A stretch of DNA of 64,000 nt, taken from the NCBI GenBank assembly GCA_025602905.1, contig JAHLKI010000017.1, positions 186,001-250,000 of the forward strand, in the 5' to 3' direction. A model generated the notes under the pieces. It was given only the letters and a program-made list of their open reading frames with translations, was not told where the DNA came from and did not search any database. Position numbers and translations under genes: made by a program. How positions within the stretch are numbered: the first letter of the stretch is position 1; every line of letters starts with the position of its first letter. This document shows, in pieces, positions 31,449 through 43,226 of this stretch. This stretch comes from Phlyctochytrium arcticum. Lineage: Eukaryota > Chytridiomycota > Chytridiomycetes > Chytridiales > Chytridiaceae.

Positions 31449-32336
31449 GGGTGAGGTTACTTACCAAGAGCTGAGATCGAAATGCTCATACGCTTTCCCA
31501 GACTATTTTCTTACAGCGATAACTTCCCCACAGCGATAACCACAAAGCTACACATATGCAGAACTCTCTTAAGCAATCATGTCAATAGTATATTCACTCT
31601 GTATCAGTGGCATATATAGTAAAGCTAACTTACAGAACTAGCATGGAATTCAGACCAAAACTGCCCATCCTTTGCATGCTTATTTGTAGATCTACAGACA
31701 TATTGAGGCGCTGTCCATGCATTGTTTTGTGTCGCTCATCTCTAGGATTCGAATGTCGTCGCCCTTTTCGGTCTACATCTGGTGAATGAGATGGCGCTCA
31801 TTGAATGCCTGGCCTCCAAACGCAACTTTCGATTTTTGGAATTTCTGCCGACGCACCAGCCATCCCGTTTTTTACTACGGTATAGTAGCGGAATTTAAAA
31901 GTCTATCACATAGCCTGCAATTCTGCATTGCATGTGAAGGACAGCATGTAAATGCCCCCAGGCAATGAATAAGAAAGTTTATTTTCGTACATGCGCACTC
32001 CTGATAATATCCACACAATCCGTCGAGCCAGATCTGTGGGAAAAATGGGGCGGTTTAGAACCCGCACGCACTGCGACATGGCGGCGTGCTGGCGTTTTGC
32101 ATATATAAGCAGCCCGTCGCCAAGTCCCCCCCGCTGCTTTCCCCCATCCTTTTTTTCGACAAAGACTATTCGCGTTGCAACCGATCGTACCCGAATTTAC
32201 TTCTTTGGTCAGTTTCTTCAACATCGCTCATCGGCAACAACAAACGCCTAATCCTCTCTTTTTGATTGGTCTTTTTAGATGTCCTCCTTCCAAATATATT
32301 AATTTCCAATTCTCGCATCGCACATACATACACACA
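31449..32336. other. Upstream region of the Fanzor gene
   Basis: No supported gene. The last 250 nt are less AT-rich and contain the likely promoter and 5' leader of the Fanzor gene. Confidence 0.5.
32102..32109 (+). promoter_or_regulatory. TATA box of the Fanzor gene
   Basis: TATATAAG about 235 nt upstream of the ATG at 32337. It suggests the Fanzor gene has, or had, its own polymerase II promoter. Confidence 0.4.
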
Positions 32337-34534
32337 ATGCCACCAAAAACGAAGCGACAGTGTACTTCTGGGGTCCCCACCGGCCCGAAACGCAAGAAAA
32401 AGCCACCAAACCCTCCTGGAAATCCTACTCCTCTACCTGAATCTTTTGCAAACGCCGGCCCAAACCCCCGCCAATCCGCCCGCAAGATTTCGCTTGCAAG
32501 AATTTTCAACCATCAGCATCCCCTTGCGCCCATCTACTTACAGCGGCTGTTATCTTTCATCAAGACGGTGCACGAGCTAGCTTCTCACACAACACAATTT
32601 CTCCGGTTCTTCTACACTCAGCACCTGCATGACGTGTCTCTGGAACCTCCCAAGGCCGAAGACATGTACGCCATCTTCCAGTTGCTCAACAAAGGCAACG
32701 CATACAAGCCCACAGCACCGGAGATGGTCGCGATCAAGAACCGTTATATTGACACCATTCCCATTTACAGCGCTTTGGCCAATTTCCACCAGCCACAAAT
32801 GAAGGATGACCAGCAGCCTTCCCACTATGTGGGCAAGAGTATTTTCACCAACTTGAGAGTCAACATTCAGCAGAATTACTACAAAATGCTCTTGCGATTC
32901 CTGAATCGGCGTCTTGATGTGAAAGAACGGGTGCAGCATCTCAAAATCACGAATCAACGGGAGTTATTGCCAGCCTTCTATCAACGTGTACGATGGCTTA
33001 AAAGCATTGCTACTTTCGACACTGTTCCGACCGAGGAGGAATTGGATGGGTTGCCCGTTGAAGAAGCAGCCATTCTTGACGAAATCTGGTCGATCCTGCC
33101 TCGAAGAGCGATAGAGAGTGCAGACGGCATTGCTTTAGATGTCGTGGTAGAGCCACTGCACTACCTCCAGTCGTATTGCAAGCTGGCAGAGCTGTACGAA
33201 CAGTACCAATACCCATCATTCACGGCGATTCCCTTGCGAAAGTCTCATATTCAATCATCGATTCGAATTGACACAACGATACTGGCCAAGAGTATATTGT
33301 GTTTGACTCGCAAGCAGACAGGCGTACTAAGGGAGGGCAACCGAAAGTACGACCTATGGAGCAACTGTTTCCGGCTGGAATCAAGAGTCTTCCAGCCCCA
33401 GCAATCGACCGGGCTCGAGTTTGATTTCTCCATCGCCACGGATGGGCATGCAGTCTCGGTCCACCTTCAAACACCTGGATTCAAATACGGTACCTCAGCT
33501 AAGCGCAAGTCAAAGGCAGCAATCAGAGCTGAAATTGCTGCTACCTACTGCGATCAAAATCTTGATACTTTGGGACAAGCGCCGAACATCGTGGTGATAG
33601 ACCCAAACAAAAGGGACATCCTATTTTGTCGCGGTGTTCATGGCGGAGACACGATGCGGTATACTGCCAATCAGCGAAACAAAGAAACCAGGTCCAAGGT
33701 CATACGCAAGACGTCCCAGTCGATGCGGAGGGATGCTGACATAGAATCACTGGAATCTGCAATTCCTACCCACAAGACCATGAATACGAATCAATTCGTC
33801 GAATATCTGGAATATCAGGCCAATCATCGGCAGGAGCTCCAGGCGTTCTACCATCGGCGCTTCCACCGCCGCTCGCGCTTCCGTTGTCATTCATTCACCC
33901 AAAAGTCGGAGGCCGAGCTGATCAATCGGATGCGAGACAAATTCGGCGAGAACTTTGTCGTGGTCTTGGGGGACTGGGACGATGCGGGGCGAACCGCCAG
34001 GTTCCAGATATCAAGCAAGACGGCTGGTTGGAGAAAAACATTTCGCCAGCACCACGTTCAGTGTTTCCTCCTGGACGAATTCAAGACGTCGGCGTTGTGC
34101 TGTCGTTGTCATCAACCAGGTATGCAAGTCTGATTGTTTGTGAGAGATGACCAACAAGTATTAATTCCAAGTTCTAGTCATCAAAAACATCAAGACTAGC
34201 CTGTCATCTCGGCCCTGGCGCCGAGCGCAAGGGCACCATCAGTGATCAGTCTGTCCACGGCGGCCTGCTGGGTTGTACCAACCCAGATTGTATAGAGCAG
34301 GATTGGACAGCGGATGGGAATGTGGGGCAGCGTATGCGATACTACAACCGCGACGGCCTCAGTACTCTCAATATGGCTACCATAGTTCGAGCTCTCTGCA
34401 GACTGGCGTGCGGCCACTTCCATTTCAGAGGGGTAGATAGCTTGAAGTACTCGGGGTATTATATAGACATTTTCCCGGGGGGGTTGACGCCCTCACATAT
34501 ACCCTTGGGGGTTAGGGTTACATCTATCTTGTAG
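32337..34534 (+). CDS. Fanzor (eukaryotic TnpB-like RNA-guided nuclease)
   Basis: Member of the OMEGA/Fanzor family, the eukaryotic relatives of TnpB and Cas12. Known members cut DNA using an omega-RNA made from the 3' end of their own element. Exons 32337-34119 and 34200-34534 give 705 residues. A basic N-terminus (PPKTKRQC, KRKKKP) may be a nuclear localisation signal. The RuvC parts are present: VVIDPNKRD (D422), LLDEFKTSALCCRC (E581) and YYNRDGLSTLN (D646). Zinc-ribbon cysteines are CCRC and GCTNPDC. The 80-nt intron falls inside the zinc ribbon; donor GTATGC with acceptor at 34199 keeps the frame, and a second pairing (GTCTGA donor, acceptor at 34186) also would. The reading frame is open throughout, so the nuclease may be active. 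Confidence 0.9.
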
Positions 34535-34598
34535 AGAGAGATCTGGCGTTGACTTTACGTCACGGAATTCCCGGGGATCCAGAGGAGTCTGAGAGGAC

Positions 34599-34606
34599 TA
34601 TAAAAA
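34599..34606 (+). promoter_or_regulatory. TATA box of the aldo-keto reductase gene
   Basis: TATAAAAA in a GC-rich setting about 100 nt before the ATG at 34705. It lies only 65 nt after the Fanzor stop codon. Confidence 0.6.
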
Positions 34607-34704
34607 GGAGCCGGGCTCTGCTATTCCCCTGCCTTTATTCATCTTTTGCCTAACTGTAACGCATATCACATATCGCACATATCACATATCCAAACGACGA
34701 AAAT

Positions 34705-35820
34705 ATGGCCACGACGACCGTCAAACTGAGCAGCGGATATGACATGCCCCTATTGGGTCTCGGCACTTGTGAGTTCTTGTTTTGGTTCATGCTTTCGTAC
34801 GTATAAAGAGACTGATGTGGATTCATAGGGAAATCGGAAGAGGGAGAGGTCGGCGCCGCCATCAAGGCCGCCATTGAGGCCGGCTACAAGCACATTGACG
34901 GGGCCTGGGCCTGTAAGTAGTTGCATCAACGCAATGACAGCCGACATGGTGTGTGCTGACCTTTTTACCTACATGAACAGACCAAAACGAAAAGGAATGC
35001 GGTCAAGCCCTCAAATCTCTCTTTGAATCCAACAAAATCAGCCGCAAGGATCTGTTCTACACCTCCAAACTCTGGAACCGGTTCCACCACCCTTCCCATG
35101 TCCAAGAGTGTCTAGACGATACTTTGAAGAATTTGCAATTGGAATATCTGGATTTGTGGCTCATGCACTGGCCTGTTGCATTCAAGTATGACTCGAAAGG
35201 CTTGCAGGAGACGGATGCGGATGGCAAAGTCTTGACCGAGGATGTCGATATTGTGGATACTTGGCGAGCCATGGAGGTACGGTCTCATTCTTATGTTATA
35301 TAAGGACCATGAACACTAATGAATGTCAAAACAGAAAATGGTAGAAACGGGCAAAGTCCGCTCAATTGGTGTCTCCAACTTTACCATCAAAAACCTCGAA
35401 AAAATCCTCGCCATCGCTAAAATCAAGCCGGCCGTCAACCAAGTCGAACTCCACCCTTACCTCCCCCAAACCGCCCTCCTCGACTTTTGCGCCAAGCACA
35501 ACATTCACGTCACCGCCTACTCGCCTCTCGGCAGCGGCAACAAGGAACCCAACCTCCTCGAAGACCCCATCATCAAGGAAATTGCCGACAAACACAAGAA
35601 AAATGTCGGGCAGGTCTGTATTTCCTGGGGCGTCAAACGCGGAACGACCGTTATTCCTAAATCCGTCAAGGCCGAACGTATCCGAAGCAACTTTGAAATT
35701 ATCGACTTGACTGAAGAGGAGATGAAGAAGATTAACAGTATCAAGACTCGCAAACGCGTCGTGGACCCCAAAGAGTTTTGGAAGGTCGACGTCTTTGGCG
35801 GCGACTTTGCTGATAAATAG
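34705..35820 (+). CDS. Aldo-keto reductase (NADPH-dependent aldehyde/xylose reductase type)
   Basis: Reduces aldehydes or sugars with NAD(P)H in the cytosol. Exons 34705-34768, 34829-34912, 34981-35276 and 35335-35820 give 309 residues, normal for the AKR fold. The start MATTTVKLSSGYDMPLLGLGT is typical. Catalytic residues are Asp and Tyr in HIDGAWAYQNE, Lys in TSKLW and His in LMHWPVAF. GVSNF, NQVELHPYLPQ, TAYSPLGSG and IPKSVKAERIRSN (cofactor site) follow. DGAWAYQNE differs from the usual DTAxxYxNE but keeps both catalytic residues. The precise substrate is not readable. Confidence 0.95.
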
Positions 35821-36583
35821 GTGTCTTTTCATCTTTCTCATCTTCACATACACGTTCACTTTTTGTACAATATCACACACCCTTTCCTATAGTTGCCCCT
35901 TTTCGGACGTATTGATTTCATCGTTGTTAGAGAGTTCCGGCGGCACTCCCATCGGGGATTACAAGGTCATCCGTTGTTTGCGAGAGATCGATTGCGAGAT
36001 CACTGGCTCATCCAGTCTAAGAGTAATAGCCTCTATGCGTCGGACATTCCAGGTATTCCTTGATAGTCACCTATGCCGATTCGTACTTGAAAGTAATACG
36101 CGTGCGTGCCGTCGCTCCTGGTGTCAGATGGGCAACCAGCCTACACAAAATCCACCCCATCGAGGCTGCCATCGAGGCTCGAGGACGGACCCGGCAATCG
36201 CGAAGCCACAAGCGGAGTTTACCTGCGCCACATCAGAACAACCCTCAGTTATTTTCCCATTTGGTTTGGGTTCATGTCTTCAGTCCCTTCCTCTACCATA
36301 AGCGTATTTTGCTTCATCGGAGAAATATAGTCGTCTGTGGTGGTGACTGCCGGTCATCTTTTTATCCAAAAAGAATCGCAGGACGAGTGTGGATTCGGCG
36401 AGGGCAAACAACAATTACATCCAGCCCCAAGAATAACGATTGAAAATCTTTGCCAGTACTTTTTTGAGGGCATTAGCTCAGCCAAAAGGGCAGGATTTGT
36501 TGAGTAAACACAACCGCAACAAAAAAAAGTGTTTCACTACTACTGGGACCTATAGTCACCCCATTCACCATACAGCAACCACC
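35821..36583. other. Intergenic, no gene seen
   Basis: Downstream of the AKR gene and upstream of PACRG. Several open frames of 70-165 codons overlap here, but none has a recognised motif, and their overlap in all three frames argues for chance. Confidence 0.45.
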
Positions 36584-37645
36584 ATGCGCGACCCAACACT
36601 AACCGCCTCCACCCCCCTCTCCATCCCCAACCACACCTCCCAAGGCATCCCCATCCCCAAATCCTCCGCCGGAGGCTACTTTGCCCCCCGCGGCTCCAGC
36701 CCGCCCAAAGCCGGCGCCTTCAAAGACCGAATACTGGTGGCCCACGGTGTCACATTGGGCAACTCTGGATTGAGCAGTGCGAATGCGAGCGGGAGTGGGA
36801 CGACGGGTGGAACGGTTAAATTGGGGAATGGCGGTCGTGAAATCCGGAAAGGAGATCCATTTGCCAGTGACAAATCTGATAAAAAGGATATAACCAGTTA
36901 CGTTTTCCGCTCTCCCTTTTTTCACCCCACCAAATACTAACATCTTTCGCTCCCAACAGGTTTTCGAAAACTCTACGACAGAGGCGACTTTCCCATCGCC
37001 GTCAACCACGACGCCAAAGGCAACAAAATCAACTGGAAAGTCGATATCGAAAAATTAGATTATCATCATTACTTGCCGTTATTCTTTTCGGGGTTGTGCG
37101 AGACGGAGGAGCCCTATGCGTTCTTGGCCCGGCAGGGAATTCATGATTTGTTGGATAAAGGTGGGAACCGGGTATTGCCGGTTGTGCCCCAGTTGATTAT
37201 TCCCATCAAAAGTACGTTTTCAACTCCAATATGACTTGAAACGTGTGAGCTGATTGGGTGAGTATAGAGGCGCTCAACACCCGTAACATCCATGTTATTA
37301 CCACGACCCTCAAAGTCCTCCAACATCTCGTCGAGTCGGCCGACATGGTGGGTGAAGCTCTAGTCCCCTACTACCGACAAATCCTCCCCGTATTCAACCT
37401 CTTCAAGAACCGCAATGGTAAGAAAGAAAATCTCCCCACCTCCATAAAATTTTCCATCTAACGTTTATGATGATGGTATAGTAAACTTGGGCGATGGAAT
37501 CTACTACTCGCAACAAAAACGCGAGAATATTGGGGATTTGATTCAAGAAACACTCGAGAAATTTGAATTGACGGGGGGTGAAGACGCCTTTATCAATATC
37601 AAGTACATGGTTCCGACGTACGAGAGTGTGTTGTCTCGGGTATAG
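36584..37645 (+). CDS. PACRG: PACRG-like axonemal inner-junction protein
   Basis: Parkin co-regulated gene product, a structural protein that helps join the A and B tubules of flagellar doublet microtubules. Exons 36584-36896, 36960-37211, 37268-37417 and 37482-37645 give 292 residues. The first 100 residues are Ser/Gly/Pro-rich and disordered. The conserved domain follows: [105 protein letters not shown] and [13 protein letters not shown]. The gene is essentially limited to organisms with motile cilia, so it marks this as a zoosporic fungus. Confidence 0.97.
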
Positions 37646-38018
37646 AGCCATGGCATTACACATGCTTTTTTACTTTTTTATCCCCTCTCTGCTTTCAGCA
37701 GTGTAATCTCTGAACAATACATATAACTCACTGGACGATCGGCGACGAAGAATGAACTAATAATCAGCATATATTTCGTTAAAAGGAACAAAAAGCGGGT
37801 ACGAAAATGGCAAAACACACAGAAAGTTTAGAGGGGTAAGAGCAAAACCACAAGGGACTTGACCACAGGGAAAACATCATAGGCATTGATTGAATAGAGA
37901 GAGCGGGACTGTAAAGGTGAATGACGGTTGCGGCATGGGCCATAGAAAATTTCCAAGTAGACAAAGAACGTGTGGTTGCGGGAGAGAGGGTGTAAGAACA
38001 TGGACGGTAGAATCCCGT
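37646..38018. other. Convergent intergenic region
   Basis: Between the stops of PACRG and Rab5. No gene or repeat seen. Confidence 0.5.
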
Positions 38019-38889
38019 CTAGCAAGCGCATGTTCCAGCTTGAGCGTTACGACCGGCTGGACCGGCGTTCAAGTCAACACGACCACCTGATCCACCGGCA
38101 CCCGATCCGCCGGCACCGCCTGCAGCCCGACCCCTCGATGCAAGAAGTTGGTCCAATGGGATTTTCTTGGCTGAAAAAAAAATGTCAATTTACTGACAGA
38201 AAGACAAAAAATTTAGAGGGACTTACCAATTTCTGTAAAGACATCCATGACATTATCGCCAGTTTTGGCAGATGCTTCAGAAAACAGCAGGGAGGATTCA
38301 GTCGCGTATGCTTGGGCTTCTTCGACTGGGACGGCACGACCGGTGGATGCCAGGTCGACTTTGTTGCCAACCAGAGCAATGACAATATTTGGGTTGGCTT
38401 GGCGCTGGAGTTCCTTAACCCACGTCTTTGCCTTGTCCAATGAGGCCTATAGAATTTTTGTCAGGTCTAGCCCTTTCAGAAGAGAGTCGTATCAAAACAT
38501 ACCGGCTTGGTGATATCATAGACAACGACGGCAGCCTGTGCGTTTCGGTAATACATGGGCGCCAAAGAGTGGAATCGCTCCTGACCAGCGGTATCCCAAA
38601 TTTCAAATTTTATAATCTTGTCATCCAATTTACATTTCTGGGTCAGGAAGGCAGCACCAATGGTCGGTTCCTTGTTTTCCTGGAATTCATTGTTGACGAA
38701 TCGGAGGACGAGGGAGGATTTGCCGACGGCGGCTTCACCGAGGAGAACGAGTTTGACTTGGATGGGTTTCATGTTGGCTGTTGCTGCTGCTGCTGCAGTG
38801 GAGGCGGCGGCTGATGCATCGGTGGTGGATGAGTTGGCACCGGGGAGAGTGGTGGTGGAAGGGGCAGGAGAGTCCCGGTTGGAGGACAT
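38019..38889 (-). CDS. RAB5: Rab5-family GTPase (Vps21/Ypt51-like)
   Basis: Early-endosome Rab GTPase controlling endosome fusion. Exons 38503-38889, 38227-38446 and 38019-38170 give 252 residues. The G domain has GEAAVGKSS (51-59), a Rab5-type switch I ([16 protein letters not shown]), [15 protein letters not shown] and SASAK-equivalent EASAK. The C-terminus ends CAC, a double-geranylgeranylation motif, after a Gly/Ala-rich linker. The N-terminal extension of 40 residues, rich in Ala, Ser and Thr, is longer than usual. Confidence 0.96.
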
Positions 38890-39478
38890 GATTGTATGTC
38901 TTTTGGGTTGTTTCGTGCAAGAGTTGCGGAAAAGAGGTTCAGGGATATGTGCTCGTGTCTCTGGGTTCAGTCCGATAGAGAATCTGCATAGAGTAATCGC
39001 CAGTGGTAAATGTTTGACAGTGGGGATAAAAAGGTTGCAGGTGCCAATAGTTAGCCAAATCGCAGTCCGGAACAGGGAGACAATCCGCGCCGCCCCAACA
39101 AAGACCGAAACCGTACCTGTCAATAGTTTCCGTTGTCGTTCTGGCTACGGTTGCGCCAAGTGTATTTGCCGTGAGATTGAGATGTGATGTTGCTGTGGTT
39201 TAGCGGGATGGAGGTGATGCTACTAGGCTGCTGCTGCTCCTGCTCTGATGACGCCAAACCTTCAATAAGGTGATTATGACCGGCGGGCGGTGGCATAGCC
39301 ATGCTACAATCAGCTGACACGGCGCAGTCGGAGGTTTGGGAGGTGAATCATGTTCTGACGGCGGAATCTCAAAAACGGCAAGCGGCAATTAAAACCACTA
39401 GTGCACAAAAGTAGGAGCGACGGGGAATTGAGCGGAGAAAAGGACGACCAGTAGAAGCAAGAGGAGGAGGAGGGCGGC
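38890..39478. other. Divergent promoter region
   Basis: Between the start codons of Rab5 (minus) and ZW10 (plus). No gene, RNA gene or repeat seen. Confidence 0.5.
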
Positions 39479-42400
39479 ATGTCGGCGGCAGACTTGGCTT
39501 CACGGGTCCAACGCGTCCTGTCAAAGTCCCATCAAGATCCCACACCCCCATCCTTCCTCTACAATGTCTACAGGGACGGCGGCGCTTCACATGCCCCACC
39601 AGTGGCCCGCAATGCCTTGCAGCATGTGGCAGATACACTCGAGCGCGGCGTCGCCGACGTCAAGGTTCGTCGCTTTGCGCTCCAATCTTTTGTTTATCTT
39701 GTTTTGTCTAAAACGCAAAAATGTTCGGCCGTAATAGTATCAGCTAGAGGCCCATTTAAAGTCTCATATTGGCGAGTTTCGGGAAATCATTGCAAAGGGT
39801 CTGCATATGCAGCATGAAGTCAAGGATCTGACAGAGGCAACGCGGGCGTTGACACTCCAAATGGACGATCAGGAGGTAAACGGACAACCACCTGGCCGTT
39901 ACGTTAGCCTATACTAAATAGAGATGTTACAGACGGGCATCAATGTGCGGCTGGCGGCGTTGCTGGATGAGCAAAGCCGGTTGGATAGTGAGACAAAAGA
40001 AGTCGAGTTGGTTGTGCAGGTCACTTCCCATATGAGCAGCGTAAGGTGCCTCTGCGATACATGTCGCTGGCCCATGCTGATCTTACAAAGTAGCTTTATC
40101 AATTGGTTGGGAAATATGATGCTCTGATTGAACGCTTTGACTACGATGAAGCGTTCCAGACAGCTCATGAGATTGTGAGTTTTACTCATGCGAGAAAGTA
40201 CCCTTGAAAGATCTAATGCAATTTGTAGAGCATGCTCCTTGTCGAGCTACCAGAATGGAAAGATTTGCCTATTCTGGAGATTATCAGGGTAGGTGAGCAA
40301 TATCCTTTCTTGCTTTCTGGCGCAGAAAACTCTCGGCTAAAGCTCATATGCGCTTGGTATCAGGATCGATGTCAGGTCGTGCAGGATGATCAGCAAAGCC
40401 GGCTAGAATATATAATAGCTCAAGCTTTGACGGTCGATGCGGTAGATGCCAACACTGTTCATGTCACCGTCCACCAAAACATCACTGGTATGGGGTGAAA
40501 CGCTAGTCACTGTTAAATCTGAAATTGTAACATGGGTTGCAACTTTTATAGCTCCCGGATTGGGACCAGAACCTGTGGCGCTATCGCTGGCCCTTTCCTG
40601 TATCTACCAAGCAGGGCGTGAGCAGCAGTATCTGAGGCCTTTTTTGCGCATGTTCAAGAAACTCGTACTGGATTCCATCATTCAAGATCCCGCTTGGGAA
40701 ATTTCATCACCGCCTAGCGATGGGGACCATTATGTCATATTAGTTTTGCACAAAGCTGCCAATGCACCTGGCTGGGATGAACAACAACAAGGTTTGCTGC
40801 AAACAAGTGGTAACCCCATTCCATTGCTAACGATACGCTAGGCTTACTATTCCAGCGAATCCGCCAAATTCTGGATCCGCTGGCCAAACGACTAAGACTG
40901 ATTGGGGTTGACCCTCGAAATATAATGAAAACGATGGGCGGTTTCTGTTGGGACAGTGTCGTCCCTGACATTATTTCAAATTACTTGAGCAAGGTTGTTC
41001 CCGATAGTGTAGCCGAGTTGAAGGCATTCGAGGGGATTGTCCAAGAGACATGCGATTTCGAAGAGTGTATGACTGAGCGAGGTAAGGGTTTCAGTGTTTA
41101 ACGTTTTGTGGGGGTACGCAACTGACATGATACATGTCCGAGCAGGGTTAACAACAGCAACCAATACGGTATTGAGCAAATACGTTTTGCAAGCCGACAA
41201 GCTTTTCGCGCGGAAGCGAGGTCAACGGGTCGCACAGCAAGTCCGCCAAATCCTGCTCCGCAACGATTTCGCCATTACCCACATTGACTCCTCAGCCGTT
41301 ATTCCCATCTCTGAGATTCTTGGCGATGGCAAGGCTGATCAGCTGGTGGAAGCGTCTTCGGTACCCGTCACCGATGAAACATTGATGATGCAGGAAATGT
41401 TTGTGTTTCCGAGATGTGCTATTAGTGTCAAGGCCAAGGAATTGGTTGAATTGGCGGAAAAGACGCTGCTGGAAATTACGACTCTCGACGTGACGCCTGA
41501 GCAATCTAATTGGTATGTTGCACGTGCGGTCTTATAATTCATTTTGGAACTTGCTACTCACATGGACATCATGGGTAACAGCGCTGTGAGTATGCTAATG
41601 GCCGTCCGGGACATTTTTGATCTCTACCGAGCCATCCATCCCTATTTCAACGCTGCCAAACTCGAGTCGGTTCCCCAGCTGGCCATGGTTTTTCACAACG
41701 ACTGCATGTACTTTGCCCATGAGCTGTCGGCCATGGGATGGCGGTACAGTGCTTTACTGGGTCTCCGAGGCATCTTTTTTGGCGATTTGGCTGTGCTGTT
41801 CCGGGATATGGCCAATGAGACATACTTTAAGCAAATTGTGAGTTCCTTATCGAGAATGTTTTAGAGTTGTCGTTAATTTGGTATGTTTTCGCGTACAGCA
41901 TCTGCATTGGAAAGTATTGTCGGAAAGTTTGGATCAGGCCGAAGGGTTTGATGTGCTGGAAATGGACAGATATGAGCAAGTACAGCGATGCCTCAAGCAA
42001 GTTACCCTGCAATTGACGCAAACAGCCAACATTTGGAGGGTAAGTTTCCAGGATGTCATTCATCCAATACCATGGACTGGAACTGAATACTTTGCAGGGC
42101 GTACTGCCTGAAGCGCTCTACTTGCGCTCTATAGCCGAGCTAGTAGACACCGTCATGGCCCGAATTACTCACGACATTCTCTCCCTCGTCGATATTGCCG
42201 AGGACGAATCCCACCGCCTTAATACCCTCATTGTCCGCTTCATCAACACTGTCCGCGTCCTGTTCGATAATTCCTATTCAGCCACCCAATCCCCACCCCT
42301 CCCTACCGACGCCCAGATCCACAACCTTCTCTCCGAGTACGCCAAATTGGAGCAAATTGCGGATATTTTACAGCTGCCGTTTGCGGATATTATGGAGCGG

Positions 42401-42547
42401 TTCCGGAGTGGGGTTTTGATAAGAGTGTTTTCGGAGCGGGAGTTGGTGGGCTTGGTTATGGCCTTGTTTGCTGATACGTGGTTGCGACAACAGAATTTGG
42501 CCGAGATTCGGGAGGGCTATGAGCAGAGGTCGGAGCGTGGGCTGTAA
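39479..42547 (+). CDS. ZW10: ZW10 homologue (RZZ / NRZ tethering complex)
   Basis: Subunit of the Golgi-to-ER tethering complex (NRZ/Dsl1) and, in many eukaryotes, of the kinetochore RZZ complex. Twelve exons (39479-39664, 39744-39875, 39933-40019, 40094-40174, 40229-40288, 40364-40487, 40552-40791, 40842-41081, 41146-41512, 41582-41837, 41899-42039, 42098-42547) join in phase to 787 residues, close to human ZW10 (779). The N half is coiled coil (LEAHLKSHIGEFRE, LDEQSRLDSETKEVE). The C half contains VPQLAMVFHNDCMYFAHELSA, then ANIWRGVLPEALYLRSIAELVD and VDIAEDESHRLNTLI, which match ZW10. Introns are 50-79 nt. Confidence 0.93.
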
Positions 42548-43226
42548 ATGTGCATGTATATTGTGTGTTTGTCAACTACTATTTATCCATATGGCACTTT
42601 TTGTTAGCACGTACTGGAGACCCAGTTCATGGATCCTGTTAATGGGGAATTAATTGAACAAAGCTCGAGGAAATGGAAGCTGCAGCGTGGGAATTTTACG
42701 CGACCTGACAACTCTTACTTCTGGCTGAAACCTAACCATAACAATGTTTGGTAGCTTTTTCGATTCTGTTCACTAGGTGAAACCTCAACATGCCACTGTA
42801 AATGTAATTGGGCTGTCAGCTCCTAGAGTATATGGTAAGAAGCTTTTCCTCTTGTACAGGCCTAAATGGGGCTGCGCAATGCTGCGCAATCGCTTAGTCA
42901 GCTGTGGCTGAGCTGATGGCAGGCCGTTTCATCGCGTCTTGACAAAAACAAATAAAACAAGTTTTCTGGGAGGCCATTTGAGCGACCGCAACCAGGGGAT
43001 TTCAAGCAGAATCTACCCAGGTAAGCTTCTCTTTGTTGGTAAAGGACGACCTCCTAGCGAGAGAGTCTTTCTCCCACTTTTTCTTGTATGTTCCATCACT
43101 CAAACAGCGCCATTTTAAATAGATTTTTGCTGCGAACAAAAAAGTGACAAAGTCTGAGATTGTTTTCTTCAGCTAAACGACATCAAACTTGCCTTGGATT
43201 TCCCTGTGTCTAGTTCGCAAGAAAAC
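42548..43226. other. IMPDH promoter and 5' leader with a possible leader intron
   Basis: Upstream of IMP dehydrogenase. A well-formed intron (donor CCCAG|GTAAGC at 43021, acceptor TTCTTCAG at 43172, 152 nt) may lie in the 5' untranslated region. This would explain the intron-free coding part. No other gene seen. Confidence 0.45.

Noticed and set aside
34500..34522. TTAGGGTTA read as telomere repeat.
   Set aside because: Only one and a half units, in the middle of a gene-rich stretch.
40289..40363. Reading through short ZW10 introns as coding.
   Set aside because: Splicing them out restores a continuous 787-residue ZW10-like protein with correct phases at all eleven junctions.
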